NCBI GenBank assembly: GCA_041658405.1
Contig: JBBAAG010000052.1
Coordinates: forward strand, 1-21,957
Direction: 5' to 3'
DNA length: 21,957 bases
Origin: Elusimicrobiota bacterium
GTDB lineage: Bacteria > Elusimicrobiota > UBA5214 > JBBAAG01
In this document: piece after piece, positions 13,730-21,323 of the stretch
Layout: every line of letters starts with the position of its first letter
Position numbering within the stretch: position 1 is the first letter of the stretch
Notes under the pieces: model-generated
Seen by the model: the letters and a program-made list of their open reading frames with translations, nothing else
Told to the model about the DNA's origin: nothing
Database searches by the model: none
Made by a program: the position numbers and the translations under genes

Positions 13730-15025
13730 GTGAACTATCCACGGTTTGAAAAGTACAAAAATATTGGGGAAGATTATGTGATACCCAAAAAAATGAAAGC
13801 GGTTGCTATGAAAGAACCCGGGCTGGAGAACCTTAAAATTCTTGAATTGGACGTACCGTATCCCAATACAAACCAGCTGCTGGTTCGTGTGGATGCATGC
13901 ACGATCTGTACGTCCACCCTGAAAATCCTTGCCCAGGGTAAGGAGCATACGTATATCAACGGATGGCCGATTGAGAGTCATCCTGTGATCCTTGGTGATG
14001 AAGGATCATTGACTGTAGTTAAAGTCGGGCAGAACCTGCAGAATAAATATCAAATCGGTGAAAAACTGTGTGTCCAGCCGGCAGTTGATCATGCACCGAT
14101 TAACCACCGCGAGTTTTATCGTAATGTTGAAACTATGAATAAAACAGCGGTTGGGTATACACTTGGCGGTCATCTATCGGAGTATATGCTGATAATGGAA
14201 GAAGTGATTGAGTCTAATTGTTTAGTAAAATTACCTTCACAGACATTGGGGTATTACGAAGTATCATTATCCGAACCAGTTTCCTGTTGTGTATCAGCTC
14301 AGGATCATCATGTGCATTTGATATTCAACCCGTCAACCGGTGAACGCGTAGCTGTAAAAGGGTTACTCAAAAATGGTGTTACCGCAGTTTTTGGTGCAGG
14401 TGTTATGGGACGGTTACACGCGGAAGTTGCAATGTCATACTCACCAAAACACCTTTTTGTGTTTGATATCAACCCAAACCGGTTTGAGTGGATAACATCA
14501 CGGTTGTCGTCACAAGCAAAAAAAATGGGTGTTGCTCTTCATTGCGAACTTATAACACCGGATATCGCGAATACTGTTTACAAAATCACGGGTCAAAACT
14601 TTGCGGATGATATTATTGATGCTACAGGCAGTGCGCGTGCACAGGAAAACGTTTTTGGTTTAGCTGGGCGCGGGAGTGTGGTTAATACGTTTGGCGGGTT
14701 AAAAGTAGGGGAGCATGTGGTTGGGATTGATCTCCGAAAAGTGCATTATTCTGAGATGATAATCACGGGTTCCAGCGGTGGTAACTGGGGTGATACCGTT
14801 AAAGTACTGGATCTTGTGAATCAGGGGAGTATAAGGTTAGGGACACAGATACGGTTAGTTGGTGATTTAACGCATGCAGTTAAGTTTCTTGAACTCATGA
14901 AACAAGGGAAGATTGATGGTAAAGCTATTGTGTATCCGCACACAAAGATGGATAAACCGTATGAAGTACCGGATGAATGGTCTTGCGAGAAAGAGATTGA
15001 GCATCTCGATAAAACGTTGATCTAA
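13730..15025 (+). CDS. Zinc-type medium-chain dehydrogenase/reductase, SorE-like
   Basis: The 431-residue product is a medium-chain alcohol dehydrogenase with a GroES-like N-terminal domain and a Rossmann domain marked by AVFGAGVMGRLHAE. It resembles L-sorbose-1-phosphate reductase (SorE)-type proteins, which act on sugar phosphates or polyols with NAD(P). The catalytic-zinc region reads ACTICTSTLK (likely ligand Cys60) and ILGDEG, so Asp90-Glu91 replaces the usual His-Glu of GHE. The four-Cys structural-zinc loop is absent, replaced by an insertion around residues 110-150. GTG is chosen as start because AGAAGG lies about nine bases upstream. It heads a run followed by a PfkB kinase 16 bp later, suggesting a linked oxidation and phosphorylation step. 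Confidence 0.78.
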   Translation: MNYPRFEKYKNIGEDYVIPKKMKAVAMKEPGLENLKILELDVPYPNTNQLLVRVDACTICTSTLKILAQGKEHTYINGWPIESHPVILGDEGSLTVVKVGQNLQNKYQIGEKLCVQPAVDHAPINHREFYRNVETMNKTAVGYTLGGHLSEYMLIMEEVIESNCLVKLPSQTLGYYEVSLSEPVSCCVSAQDHHVHLIFNPSTGERVAVKGLLKNGVTAVFGAGVMGRLHAEVAMSYSPKHLFVFDINPNRFEWITSRLSSQAKKMGVALHCELITPDIANTVYKITGQNFADDIIDATGSARAQENVFGLAGRGSVVNTFGGLKVGEHVVGIDLRKVHYSEMIITGSSGGNWGDTVKVLDLVNQGSIRLGTQIRLVGDLTHAVKFLELMKQGKIDGKAIVYPHTKMDKPYEVPDEWSCEKEIEHLDKTLI

Positions 15026-15041
15026 GACATAATTGGAGAGC

Positions 15042-15983
15042 ATGAAAAAAGAAAAGTTAATACTTACTGTTACACTAAACCCTGCGGTTGACAAGTTTCT
15101 TTATGTTAATGGGTTTAAGGTTAATACTGACCACCGTGCGGAATGCGTGTCTAACACCGCGGGGGGTAAAGGGTTGAACGTTTCCCGTGCAGTGAAAGCG
15201 CTAGGCGGGAAAACATTAGCGACCGGTATTCTTGGAGGGACATCCGGAATGTTTATTAAACATAAACTGGATACCGAAAAATTACCTCATGATTTTTATT
15301 TTTGTACGGAAGAAACACGGACTAATGTTACGGTTGTGGATACAAAAAATTGGAAGTTTACGCGTGTGCTTGAACCCGGGTTGAAAATTGACAATACAGG
15401 GATTACCGGTTTCCGCAAAAAGTTTGTGCACCTGCTTCCCCGTGCTGGTTGTGTGGTGTTCACCGGTAAGCTTTTACCAGGGATTACTGAAAAATATTAT
15501 GCCGGTCTTATCAAATTAGCGAATAGATATGGGGTACTGACAATCCTTGATGCTGGCGGGAAAACTTTGCGGGATTGTATCTCCGCAAAACCGTATATGA
15601 TAAAACCTAACCTATCTGAACTTGAAAGTTTTGTTGGTAAGACAATCCGTACCCCGGAGCACCTGCGCCGTGTATGCGAGGGTATCCATAGGAAAGGTGT
15701 GAAATTAGTGGTTGTTAGTATGGCGGAAAAAGGGTTGTTAGTATACAACGGAAAAAAATTTATTACTGCGAAACCTCCGGTGATAAAAGCGCAGAGGACT
15801 AATGTCGGGCTTGGGGATTCGCTAGTTGCGGGGTTTGCTTATGCGTTGACGCATGATATGAGTTTTATGATAGCAGTACGGTTTGCCACGGCAGTAAGCG
15901 CAGCATCTGTGATATCCTCAACACCAGGATTGTGTAACCCCCGTGATGTTGTTAAAATGTATAAAAAGATAGTAATTGTTTAA
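15042..15983 (+). CDS. PfkB-family hexose-phosphate kinase (1-phosphofructokinase / tagatose-6-phosphate kinase type)
   Basis: The product, 313 residues from ATG 15042, belongs to the FruK/LacC/PfkB branch. It has TLNPAVDKF at the N-terminus (Asp17), the GGKGLNVSRA sugar-binding motif, the TRTNVTVVD strand, KPNLSEL, and the C-terminal signature NVGLGDSLVAGF with catalytic Asp259. The family transfers phosphate from ATP to fructose 1-phosphate, tagatose 6-phosphate or fructose 6-phosphate. ATG 15042 gives the normal family N-terminus; GGAG lies only three bases before it, a short spacing. TTG 15033 would add three residues but has no upstream site. Next to a SorE-like dehydrogenase and upstream of a GH20 enzyme, tagatose or fructose phosphate is the likely substrate; exact specificity cannot be read. 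Confidence 0.85.
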   Translation: MKKEKLILTVTLNPAVDKFLYVNGFKVNTDHRAECVSNTAGGKGLNVSRAVKALGGKTLATGILGGTSGMFIKHKLDTEKLPHDFYFCTEETRTNVTVVDTKNWKFTRVLEPGLKIDNTGITGFRKKFVHLLPRAGCVVFTGKLLPGITEKYYAGLIKLANRYGVLTILDAGGKTLRDCISAKPYMIKPNLSELESFVGKTIRTPEHLRRVCEGIHRKGVKLVVVSMAEKGLLVYNGKKFITAKPPVIKAQRTNVGLGDSLVAGFAYALTHDMSFMIAVRFATAVSAASVISSTPGLCNPRDVVKMYKKIVIV

Positions 15984-16015
15984 GAATAAGTTAAAAGGGA
16001 AGGAATTAATTATTA

Positions 16016-16984
16016 ATGACAACAAATTCAATTAAAAAAAACACTGCGTTGTTTTATCTCAAACAAATGATGCAGATTCGGCAGTTCGAAGATAAGATTA
16101 TGGACCTGTTAGCGCAAAACATTGCGGAAGGCGGGTCACACCTATACGCCGGGGAGGAAGCTGTGGCGGTTGGCGCGATGGCGGCAATAAACCCGGATGA
16201 TTTGATTACAAGTACACACCGTGGACACGGGCATTGCCTTGCGAAAGGCGGAAAACTCCCGGAACTTATGGCAGAAATTCTTGGTAAATCTACGGGCTGT
16301 TGTAAAGGCAAAGGCGGGTCATTGCATCTCGCGGACTTATCAACTGGAAACTTAGGAGCGAACGGCGTTGTTGGCGGCGGGTTTGGTATCGCAACCGGCG
16401 CGGCATTGGCGCAGCAGATGCAGAAAACCGGGAAAGTAGTGTTATGTTTCTTTGGTGACGGTGCGATTAACCAGGGCCTTTTCCATGAATGCGCAAATAT
16501 GGCGGGCACGTGGAAACTGCCGTTAGTGTTTGTTTGTGAAAACAATCTATACGGGATGTCAGTATCGCTTAAACGCGCATGCGCGGTACAGGATCTTACC
16601 AAACGCGCAGCGTCGTATGATATGCCGTCGGATTGTTGTGACGGGCAGGACGTAGAAGCTGTCCGAGAGATGGTATCAAAATGGGCAAAATACTCAAGGG
16701 AAGGTAACGGCCCGGCTCTTGTTGTCGCAAACACATACCGGTACTACGGGCATTCACGCAGTGATCCACGTGCGTACCGTACCAGGGACGAGGAAAAGTA
16801 TTGGAAGGAACGCGATCCTATTATATTATTCGGCAAAAAATGTGTGGCGTCAAAAGTGTTGACACAAAAAGAAGTTGAGACGCTGGACGCTGATGTACGC
16901 GCGGAAATCGACGCGGCAGTAAAGTTCGCCGTTGATAGCCCGTTACCGCGGCCGGAAGAACTTTACGACGATTTGTACGCGTAA
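16016..16984 (+). CDS. pdhA: Pyruvate (or related 2-oxoacid) dehydrogenase E1 component, alpha subunit
   Basis: The 322-residue product has the length and motifs of E1alpha subunits. It shows RQFEDKIMDLLAQ near the N-terminus, STHRGHGHCLAKG, KGKGGSLHLAD, the thiamine-diphosphate motif GDGAINQG (from residue 147, with Asp148 and Asn152 as expected Mg2+ ligands), and YRYYGHSRSDP for the loop that contacts E2 and cofactor. It decarboxylates a 2-oxoacid together with the beta subunit. AAGGGAAGGA precedes the ATG. E1beta follows after 49 bp and E2 after that, the usual order. Acetoin dehydrogenase E1 subunits are close relatives; pyruvate is preferred here because the cluster generates sugar-derived carbon. 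Confidence 0.92.
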   Translation: MTTNSIKKNTALFYLKQMMQIRQFEDKIMDLLAQNIAEGGSHLYAGEEAVAVGAMAAINPDDLITSTHRGHGHCLAKGGKLPELMAEILGKSTGCCKGKGGSLHLADLSTGNLGANGVVGGGFGIATGAALAQQMQKTGKVVLCFFGDGAINQGLFHECANMAGTWKLPLVFVCENNLYGMSVSLKRACAVQDLTKRAASYDMPSDCCDGQDVEAVREMVSKWAKYSREGNGPALVVANTYRYYGHSRSDPRAYRTRDEEKYWKERDPIILFGKKCVASKVLTQKEVETLDADVRAEIDAAVKFAVDSPLPRPEELYDDLYA

Positions 16985-17033
16985 TAATGTTGTGGTTAAT
17001 GACAAAAAATTATTGAAAAGGATGATATAAAAA

Positions 17034-18011
17034 ATGCGCGAAATTATGTACTGGCAAGCGATTAACGAAGCGTTGAACGAAGAAATGGCGCGTGACAAAA
17101 CAATATTTGTCATGGGCGAAGACGTTGCAATCTACGGCGGTGCGTACGGCGTTACCCGCGGATTATACGAAAAGTATGGGGAGGAACGCGTGCGGGACAG
17201 CGCGATTTCCGAAGCCGCGATTGTCGGCGCAGGCCTCGGTGCTGCGATGACCGGCATGCGGCCGGTGGTTGAGATTATGTACGTCGACTTTATGGGTATT
17301 GCGATGGACCAGCTTAATAACCAGGTTGCAAAGATACGGTATATGTTCGGTGGTAAGTGTAAAGTTCCGATGGTCATCCGAACGGAAGGCGGGGCAGGGC
17401 GTACTCTTGGCGCGCATCATTCGCAAAGCCTGGAAGCATGGTTTATGCATATTCCCGGGATAAAAGTTGTTATGCCGGCAACGCCGTACGACGCAAAAGG
17501 GTTACTAAAATCCGCGATCCGGGAAGATAATCCTGTAATGTTTATTGAACACAAGATGTTGTATAACACAAAAGGTCAAGTGCCGGAGGTCGGGGACGAT
17601 TATGTTATCCCCATCGGTAAAGCGGATATTAAACGTAAAGGTGAGGACGTTACGATAATCGCGCATTCCCGCGCTGTGCTACGTGCAATGGAAGCGGCGA
17701 AAGAGTTGGAACAAGAAAATGTTAATGTCGAAATTGTCGACCTCCGCACAATACTGCCGTTGGATATCGAAACTATTGTTGAGTCGGTAAAGAAAACTAA
17801 CCGCGTGCTTATCGTATCTGAAGAAACGAAGACAGGCTCTACCAGCGCGGAAGTTGCGATGCAGATTATAGAGCACGCGTTTGATTATCTTGACGCGCCA
17901 ATCGCGAGGCTCAACGGCGCGGATGTACCGATGCCAAAAAGCCCGGTACTCGAAGCGTTAGCAATCCCGCAGAAAAATGATATCGTGAAAGCAGTGAGGG
18001 AACTTTTATGA
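17034..18011 (+). CDS. pdhB: Pyruvate (or related 2-oxoacid) dehydrogenase E1 component, beta subunit
   Basis: The 325-residue protein is a typical E1beta. It has FVMGEDVAIYGGAYGVTRGL at the N-terminus, DSAISEAAIVGAGLGAAMTGMRP with Glu60 as the thiamine-activating residue, GGAGRTLGAHHSQSLEAWF, the transketolase C-terminal EIVDLRTILPLD segment and VSEETKTGSTSAEVA. It pairs with the alpha subunit to form the 2-oxoacid decarboxylase that reductively acetylates lipoyl-E2. AAAGGAT lies ahead of the ATG. Its TGA overlaps the E2 ATG by four bases (ATGA), which should keep subunit amounts matched. No odd residue was noticed. Confidence 0.93.
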   Translation: MREIMYWQAINEALNEEMARDKTIFVMGEDVAIYGGAYGVTRGLYEKYGEERVRDSAISEAAIVGAGLGAAMTGMRPVVEIMYVDFMGIAMDQLNNQVAKIRYMFGGKCKVPMVIRTEGGAGRTLGAHHSQSLEAWFMHIPGIKVVMPATPYDAKGLLKSAIREDNPVMFIEHKMLYNTKGQVPEVGDDYVIPIGKADIKRKGEDVTIIAHSRAVLRAMEAAKELEQENVNVEIVDLRTILPLDIETIVESVKKTNRVLIVSEETKTGSTSAEVAMQIIEHAFDYLDAPIARLNGADVPMPKSPVLEALAIPQKNDIVKAVRELL

Positions 18012-19240
18012 TTACCCCGATAAAAATGCCGAAGCTCGGTGAAACTATGGAAACCGGTAAGCTTATTGGCTGGAAAAAACGTGAAGGTGATAAGATTAAA
18101 AAAGACGATGTGTTGCTGGAAGTAAGTACGGATAAAGCAACGTTTGAGGTTGAAGCTCTGCAATCCGGGATACTGCGTAAAATCATTGTCCCGGATAAAA
18201 CTGATAATGTTCCGGTTCTATCCGTTATCGGCTATCTTGCGGATAAAATGGATGAACCTCTGCCAAAGATTGAAACTCCCTCAGAGGTTCCCGTACCAAT
18301 ACCGGTATCAGCGCCGGTAAAAGAGTCTGCTCCAGTCCCTGTGATGCCAATAAAAACTGAAACTCCTGAAAAAAAAAGTGGTAAAAACAAACGGGTGCGT
18401 ATTTCCCCGCTTGCACGTAAACTCGCTAATGACAGAGGTGTGGATATAACCTCTCTCCGCGGGTCAGGCCCTATGGGACGTATTGTAAAACACGACGTTA
18501 TCAACGCTGCAGGCCAATCAGGTGGTTTAGTAAAAAAAGTTGTGATTAATATTCCTGCAGGAATCGAAGCGAAAGATATTGCGTTATCCCCTATGCGCAA
18601 AACTATAGCTCAGAGGTTAACAAAAAGTAAGTCAGAAATCCCGCATTACTATCTTCTAACCGCAGTCGATATGACATCTGTGATGATAAAACGTACTGCA
18701 TTGATGAACGACTTCCCGACAGTAAAAATTACAGTTAGCGATTTTATTACCAAAGCCGTAGCATTATCTATCCGCTGCTACCCTTTGATGAACAGCGCAT
18801 GGCAAGGTGATAAAATTATACAGTACGGCAATATTAATATTGGCTTTGCTGTGGCATTACCCGACGGACTGATTGTCCCGGTGATACCAAACGCGGATAA
18901 CAAAAGTATTTCCGAACTTGCACAGGAACGCGTGGCAGCGGTTACCCGTGCGAAAGCTATGAAGGTAACTCCCGCGGAGATGTCCAGCGGGACATTTACA
19001 ATAACAAACCTCGGTATGTACGGTATTGAAAGTTTTTCCGCAATTATAAATCCTCCGCAAGTCGGTATCCTTGCAGTTGGTGCGATTAAGGATAAGCTGG
19101 TAGTAGATAACGGTGCGATGATTATCCGTAAGATGATGAAGTTAAACCTTTCCGCGGACCACCGCGTGATTGACGGCGCATACGGCGCGGAGTTTATTAA
19201 TCAGGTAAAAACAATACTCGAACATTTTGAAGAGTGGTAA
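18008..19240 (+). CDS. pdhC: Dihydrolipoamide acyltransferase, E2 component
   Basis: The 410-residue product has the standard E2 layout. One lipoyl domain comes first, with the lipoylated Lys43 in STDKATFEVE. A Pro/Val/Ala-rich flexible linker covers about residues 88-128. A peripheral-subunit (E3)-binding domain runs over about 131-163 (RISPLARKLANDRG...GSGPMGRIVKHDV). The catalytic domain ends in SADHRVIDGA, where His385 and Asp389 are the acyl-transfer residues. It passes the acetyl group to CoA. The gene is coupled to E1beta by ATGA. Only one lipoyl domain is present, as in many bacteria. No E3 (dihydrolipoamide dehydrogenase) gene follows in this window; a GH20 gene begins 19 bp downstream, so E3 must be encoded elsewhere. 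Confidence 0.92.
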   Translation: MITPIKMPKLGETMETGKLIGWKKREGDKIKKDDVLLEVSTDKATFEVEALQSGILRKIIVPDKTDNVPVLSVIGYLADKMDEPLPKIETPSEVPVPIPVSAPVKESAPVPVMPIKTETPEKKSGKNKRVRISPLARKLANDRGVDITSLRGSGPMGRIVKHDVINAAGQSGGLVKKVVINIPAGIEAKDIALSPMRKTIAQRLTKSKSEIPHYYLLTAVDMTSVMIKRTALMNDFPTVKITVSDFITKAVALSIRCYPLMNSAWQGDKIIQYGNINIGFAVALPDGLIVPVIPNADNKSISELAQERVAAVTRAKAMKVTPAEMSSGTFTITNLGMYGIESFSAIINPPQVGILAVGAIKDKLVVDNGAMIIRKMMKLNLSADHRVIDGAYGAEFINQVKTILEHFEEW

Positions 19241-19259
19241 TATTTTATAAGGAGACTAA

Positions 19260-20615
19260 ATGAAACTATTTGAAAACAAGAAGCCCGTTACCAAAATCCG
19301 TGGGGTACATCTTGACCTAAAAGGTATGCCGCCTACGGAAACACAGTTTTTGCGGTTACTAGATTATTTTAAAGAATTACGCCTTAACTGCGTGTTAATT
19401 GAGTGGGAAGATATGTACCCTTGGAAACTGCATCCCGAATTCCGGAATTCTACTGCGTACACCGAAAAAGAAGTGGACACTTTTCTCTCACGCGCAGAAA
19501 AAAACGGGATCGAAGTTATACCGCTAGTACAGTCCTACGGGCATTTAGAGACTGTATTGTCAAAACCTAAATTCAGGCATATGCGTGAGATGCCGGATAT
19601 TGTAAGCGAAATCTGTCCCTGTAAAAAAGGCGCACAGGAAGTTGTTGTTGACCTTGTCCGTGATGTTTTAAGGACGCATGAGGGACGGATAAAGTATTTC
19701 CATATCGGCGGTGATGAAGCATGGTCGTTAGGCACGTGTCCCCAATGTAAAGCGTTTGTAAAGAAGTATGGGAAAGGTGAATTGTATCTTAAACAACTTA
19801 CCCCGGCATTAGATTATGCTATCTCAAAAGGTGTCCGCCCGATATTGTGGGACGATATGATGCGCCACTGGACAGTAGCGGATGTAAAAAAGATTGCGAA
19901 AAAAGCTGACCTCATGGCATGGACATACCAAGGCGAGGTGTATAGCAGGATAAAACCTGAAATGTTTGAACTATTCAAAAAAGGCGGGGTAACGTTATGG
20001 GGTGCAGGTGCGTATCGCGGGGCAATTGGGCCGTTTGCAGACGTAACTCATGAACATGTGCATGCAGAAAACATGCTTTCATGGACAAAATTGGTAAAGA
20101 AACACAACTTTACCGGAATAGTAGCGACAGGATGGGCGAGATACTCAACATTTATCGTACCATGTGAAACAAACGAATCGTGCTTAGCATCGTTAGCGCT
20201 TACAAGCAAGATTATGTGGGATGGGAAGTATAAAAAAGACGATGTCGAAAAAGTGAAAGGGTTCGTAAGCAAAGGTTTTGCCGGGAAAAACATTGCTTCA
20301 ATATACTTGCGATGCCGTCACGCGTCTGAAGAAATGGCAAAATGGCGTTCCACGATGGCATCGTGTTTCTTTTGCCTCACGTATCTTGCGATGCTCGCAG
20401 GCGAACCCGGCCGCATTGATATTCATAAACACAAAGAACGTTTACTTAGATTGAAAAACACGCTTGAGAAACGTAAAGCTTTAGCGGTACTATTTACATC
20501 TGCGTATATTGGATTAATCCCTGCGATATGGATAAAAAATTATTTAACGTCTCGGTTTTTACCGGAACTTCATCACGCAGCAATGTGTTTTAGTAAAAAG
20601 AAAACAGTATTGTAA
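19260..20615 (+). CDS. GH20-type beta-N-acetylhexosaminidase-like glycoside hydrolase, no signal peptide
   Basis: The 451-residue product carries a GH20-like TIM barrel. It begins with RGVHLDLKGMPPTETQFLRLLDYFKELRLN, and the catalytic pair appears in YFHIGGDEAW (Asp152-Glu153, in the family the residues that polarise the acetamido group and protonate the glycosidic oxygen). RPILWDDMM and GIVATGWARYS follow. Canonical GH20 enzymes release terminal GlcNAc or GalNAc. No signal peptide or separate N-terminal GH20b domain is seen, so it probably acts on imported oligosaccharides in the cytoplasm. A C-terminal helical region of about 130 residues follows the barrel. AAGGAG lies a few bases before the ATG. 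It sits 19 bp after E2 and two bases before the ATPase start. Confidence 0.85.
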   Translation: MKLFENKKPVTKIRGVHLDLKGMPPTETQFLRLLDYFKELRLNCVLIEWEDMYPWKLHPEFRNSTAYTEKEVDTFLSRAEKNGIEVIPLVQSYGHLETVLSKPKFRHMREMPDIVSEICPCKKGAQEVVVDLVRDVLRTHEGRIKYFHIGGDEAWSLGTCPQCKAFVKKYGKGELYLKQLTPALDYAISKGVRPILWDDMMRHWTVADVKKIAKKADLMAWTYQGEVYSRIKPEMFELFKKGGVTLWGAGAYRGAIGPFADVTHEHVHAENMLSWTKLVKKHNFTGIVATGWARYSTFIVPCETNESCLASLALTSKIMWDGKYKKDDVEKVKGFVSKGFAGKNIASIYLRCRHASEEMAKWRSTMASCFFCLTYLAMLAGEPGRIDIHKHKERLLRLKNTLEKRKALAVLFTSAYIGLIPAIWIKNYLTSRFLPELHHAAMCFSKKKTVL

Positions 20616-20617
20616 AT

Positions 20618-21316
20618 GTGTTTATAAAAGAAGTTGAGGTTAATAATTCCAAATTCCCGGATGTTGACGCGTACCCGTTCAACGTCGGCCTTCTGAGGAA
20701 AACAAAAATAATTGATTTTTCCCCGGGTGTAACATTTTTTATCGGGGAAAACGGTACCGGTAAATCTACGGTCCTGCGTGCAATCGCGCAAAAGGTTGGT
20801 GTGCATCTGTGGGAAGACGCGCAGCATAAGGTGTTTAAGTATAATAAGTACGCCGGTATGCTGCATAAATATATCAATATTAAATGGATAGGTTTACCTG
20901 TTAAGGGTTCATTTTTCTCATCCGAAAATTTCGCAACCTACGCGCGGATGGTAGACGATTGGGCAATCTCTGACCCCGGGATGTTGAAACATTACGGCGG
21001 GGAGTCGTTGGTAACAAAATCGCATGGGCAGTGTAATATGGCATTTTTTGTTAACCGCTACAAAATCAAGGGAGTACATTTTCTTGATGAACCAGAAACC
21101 GCGTTATCCCCAAAAAAACAGTTGGAATTACTCGGGGTTATCCGTAAAAGTATTGCTTCCGGGAATACTCAGTTCATTATTGCCACGCACTCGCCGTTAA
21201 TCCTGTCATATGAAGGAGCGAAGATATTGAGTTATGACCACGTACCTGTAAAAACAGTTGAGTACAGGGATACTGAATACTATAGAATATACAAAAACTT
21301 TTTCTCCGGGAAATGA
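20618..21316 (+). CDS. Small AAA/ABC-type ATPase (predicted ATPase, SbcC/RecF-like)
   Basis: The 232-residue product has a complete ABC-type ATPase core: Walker A GENGTGKST (residues 43-51, Lys49), a signature-like SHGQ (135-138), Walker B VHFLDEPETALS with Asp157-Glu158, and the switch His191 in IATHSP. There is no coiled-coil arm or membrane domain, and the length fits the small predicted-ATPase group (COG3910-like). Such proteins are found alone or with nuclease or signalling partners; the role is unknown. The start is GTG 20618, two bases after the GH20 stop, without a clear Shine-Dalgarno site, so re-initiation is likely. The next gene starts seven bases after the stop. A DNA-type ATPase inside a glycan operon is unexpected. 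Confidence 0.8.
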   Translation: MFIKEVEVNNSKFPDVDAYPFNVGLLRKTKIIDFSPGVTFFIGENGTGKSTVLRAIAQKVGVHLWEDAQHKVFKYNKYAGMLHKYINIKWIGLPVKGSFFSSENFATYARMVDDWAISDPGMLKHYGGESLVTKSHGQCNMAFFVNRYKIKGVHFLDEPETALSPKKQLELLGVIRKSIASGNTQFIIATHSPLILSYEGAKILSYDHVPVKTVEYRDTEYYRIYKNFFSGK

Positions 21317-21318
21317 GG
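21315..21318 (+). promoter_or_regulatory. Ribosome-binding site for a TTG start
   Basis: GAGG overlaps the TGA stop of the ATPase gene and lies five bases before TTG 21324. It decides the start of the heparinase-type gene, for which no nearby in-frame ATG exists. Confidence 0.55.
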
Positions 21319-21323
21319 CGGTT

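Noticed and set aside
16054..16734. Long minus-strand open frame (226 codons) opposite the E1alpha gene
   Set aside because: It is a shadow of the GC-rich codon pattern of E1alpha. The translation is rich in Ser, Pro, Cys and Ala with no domain, and the sense strand has every E1alpha motif.
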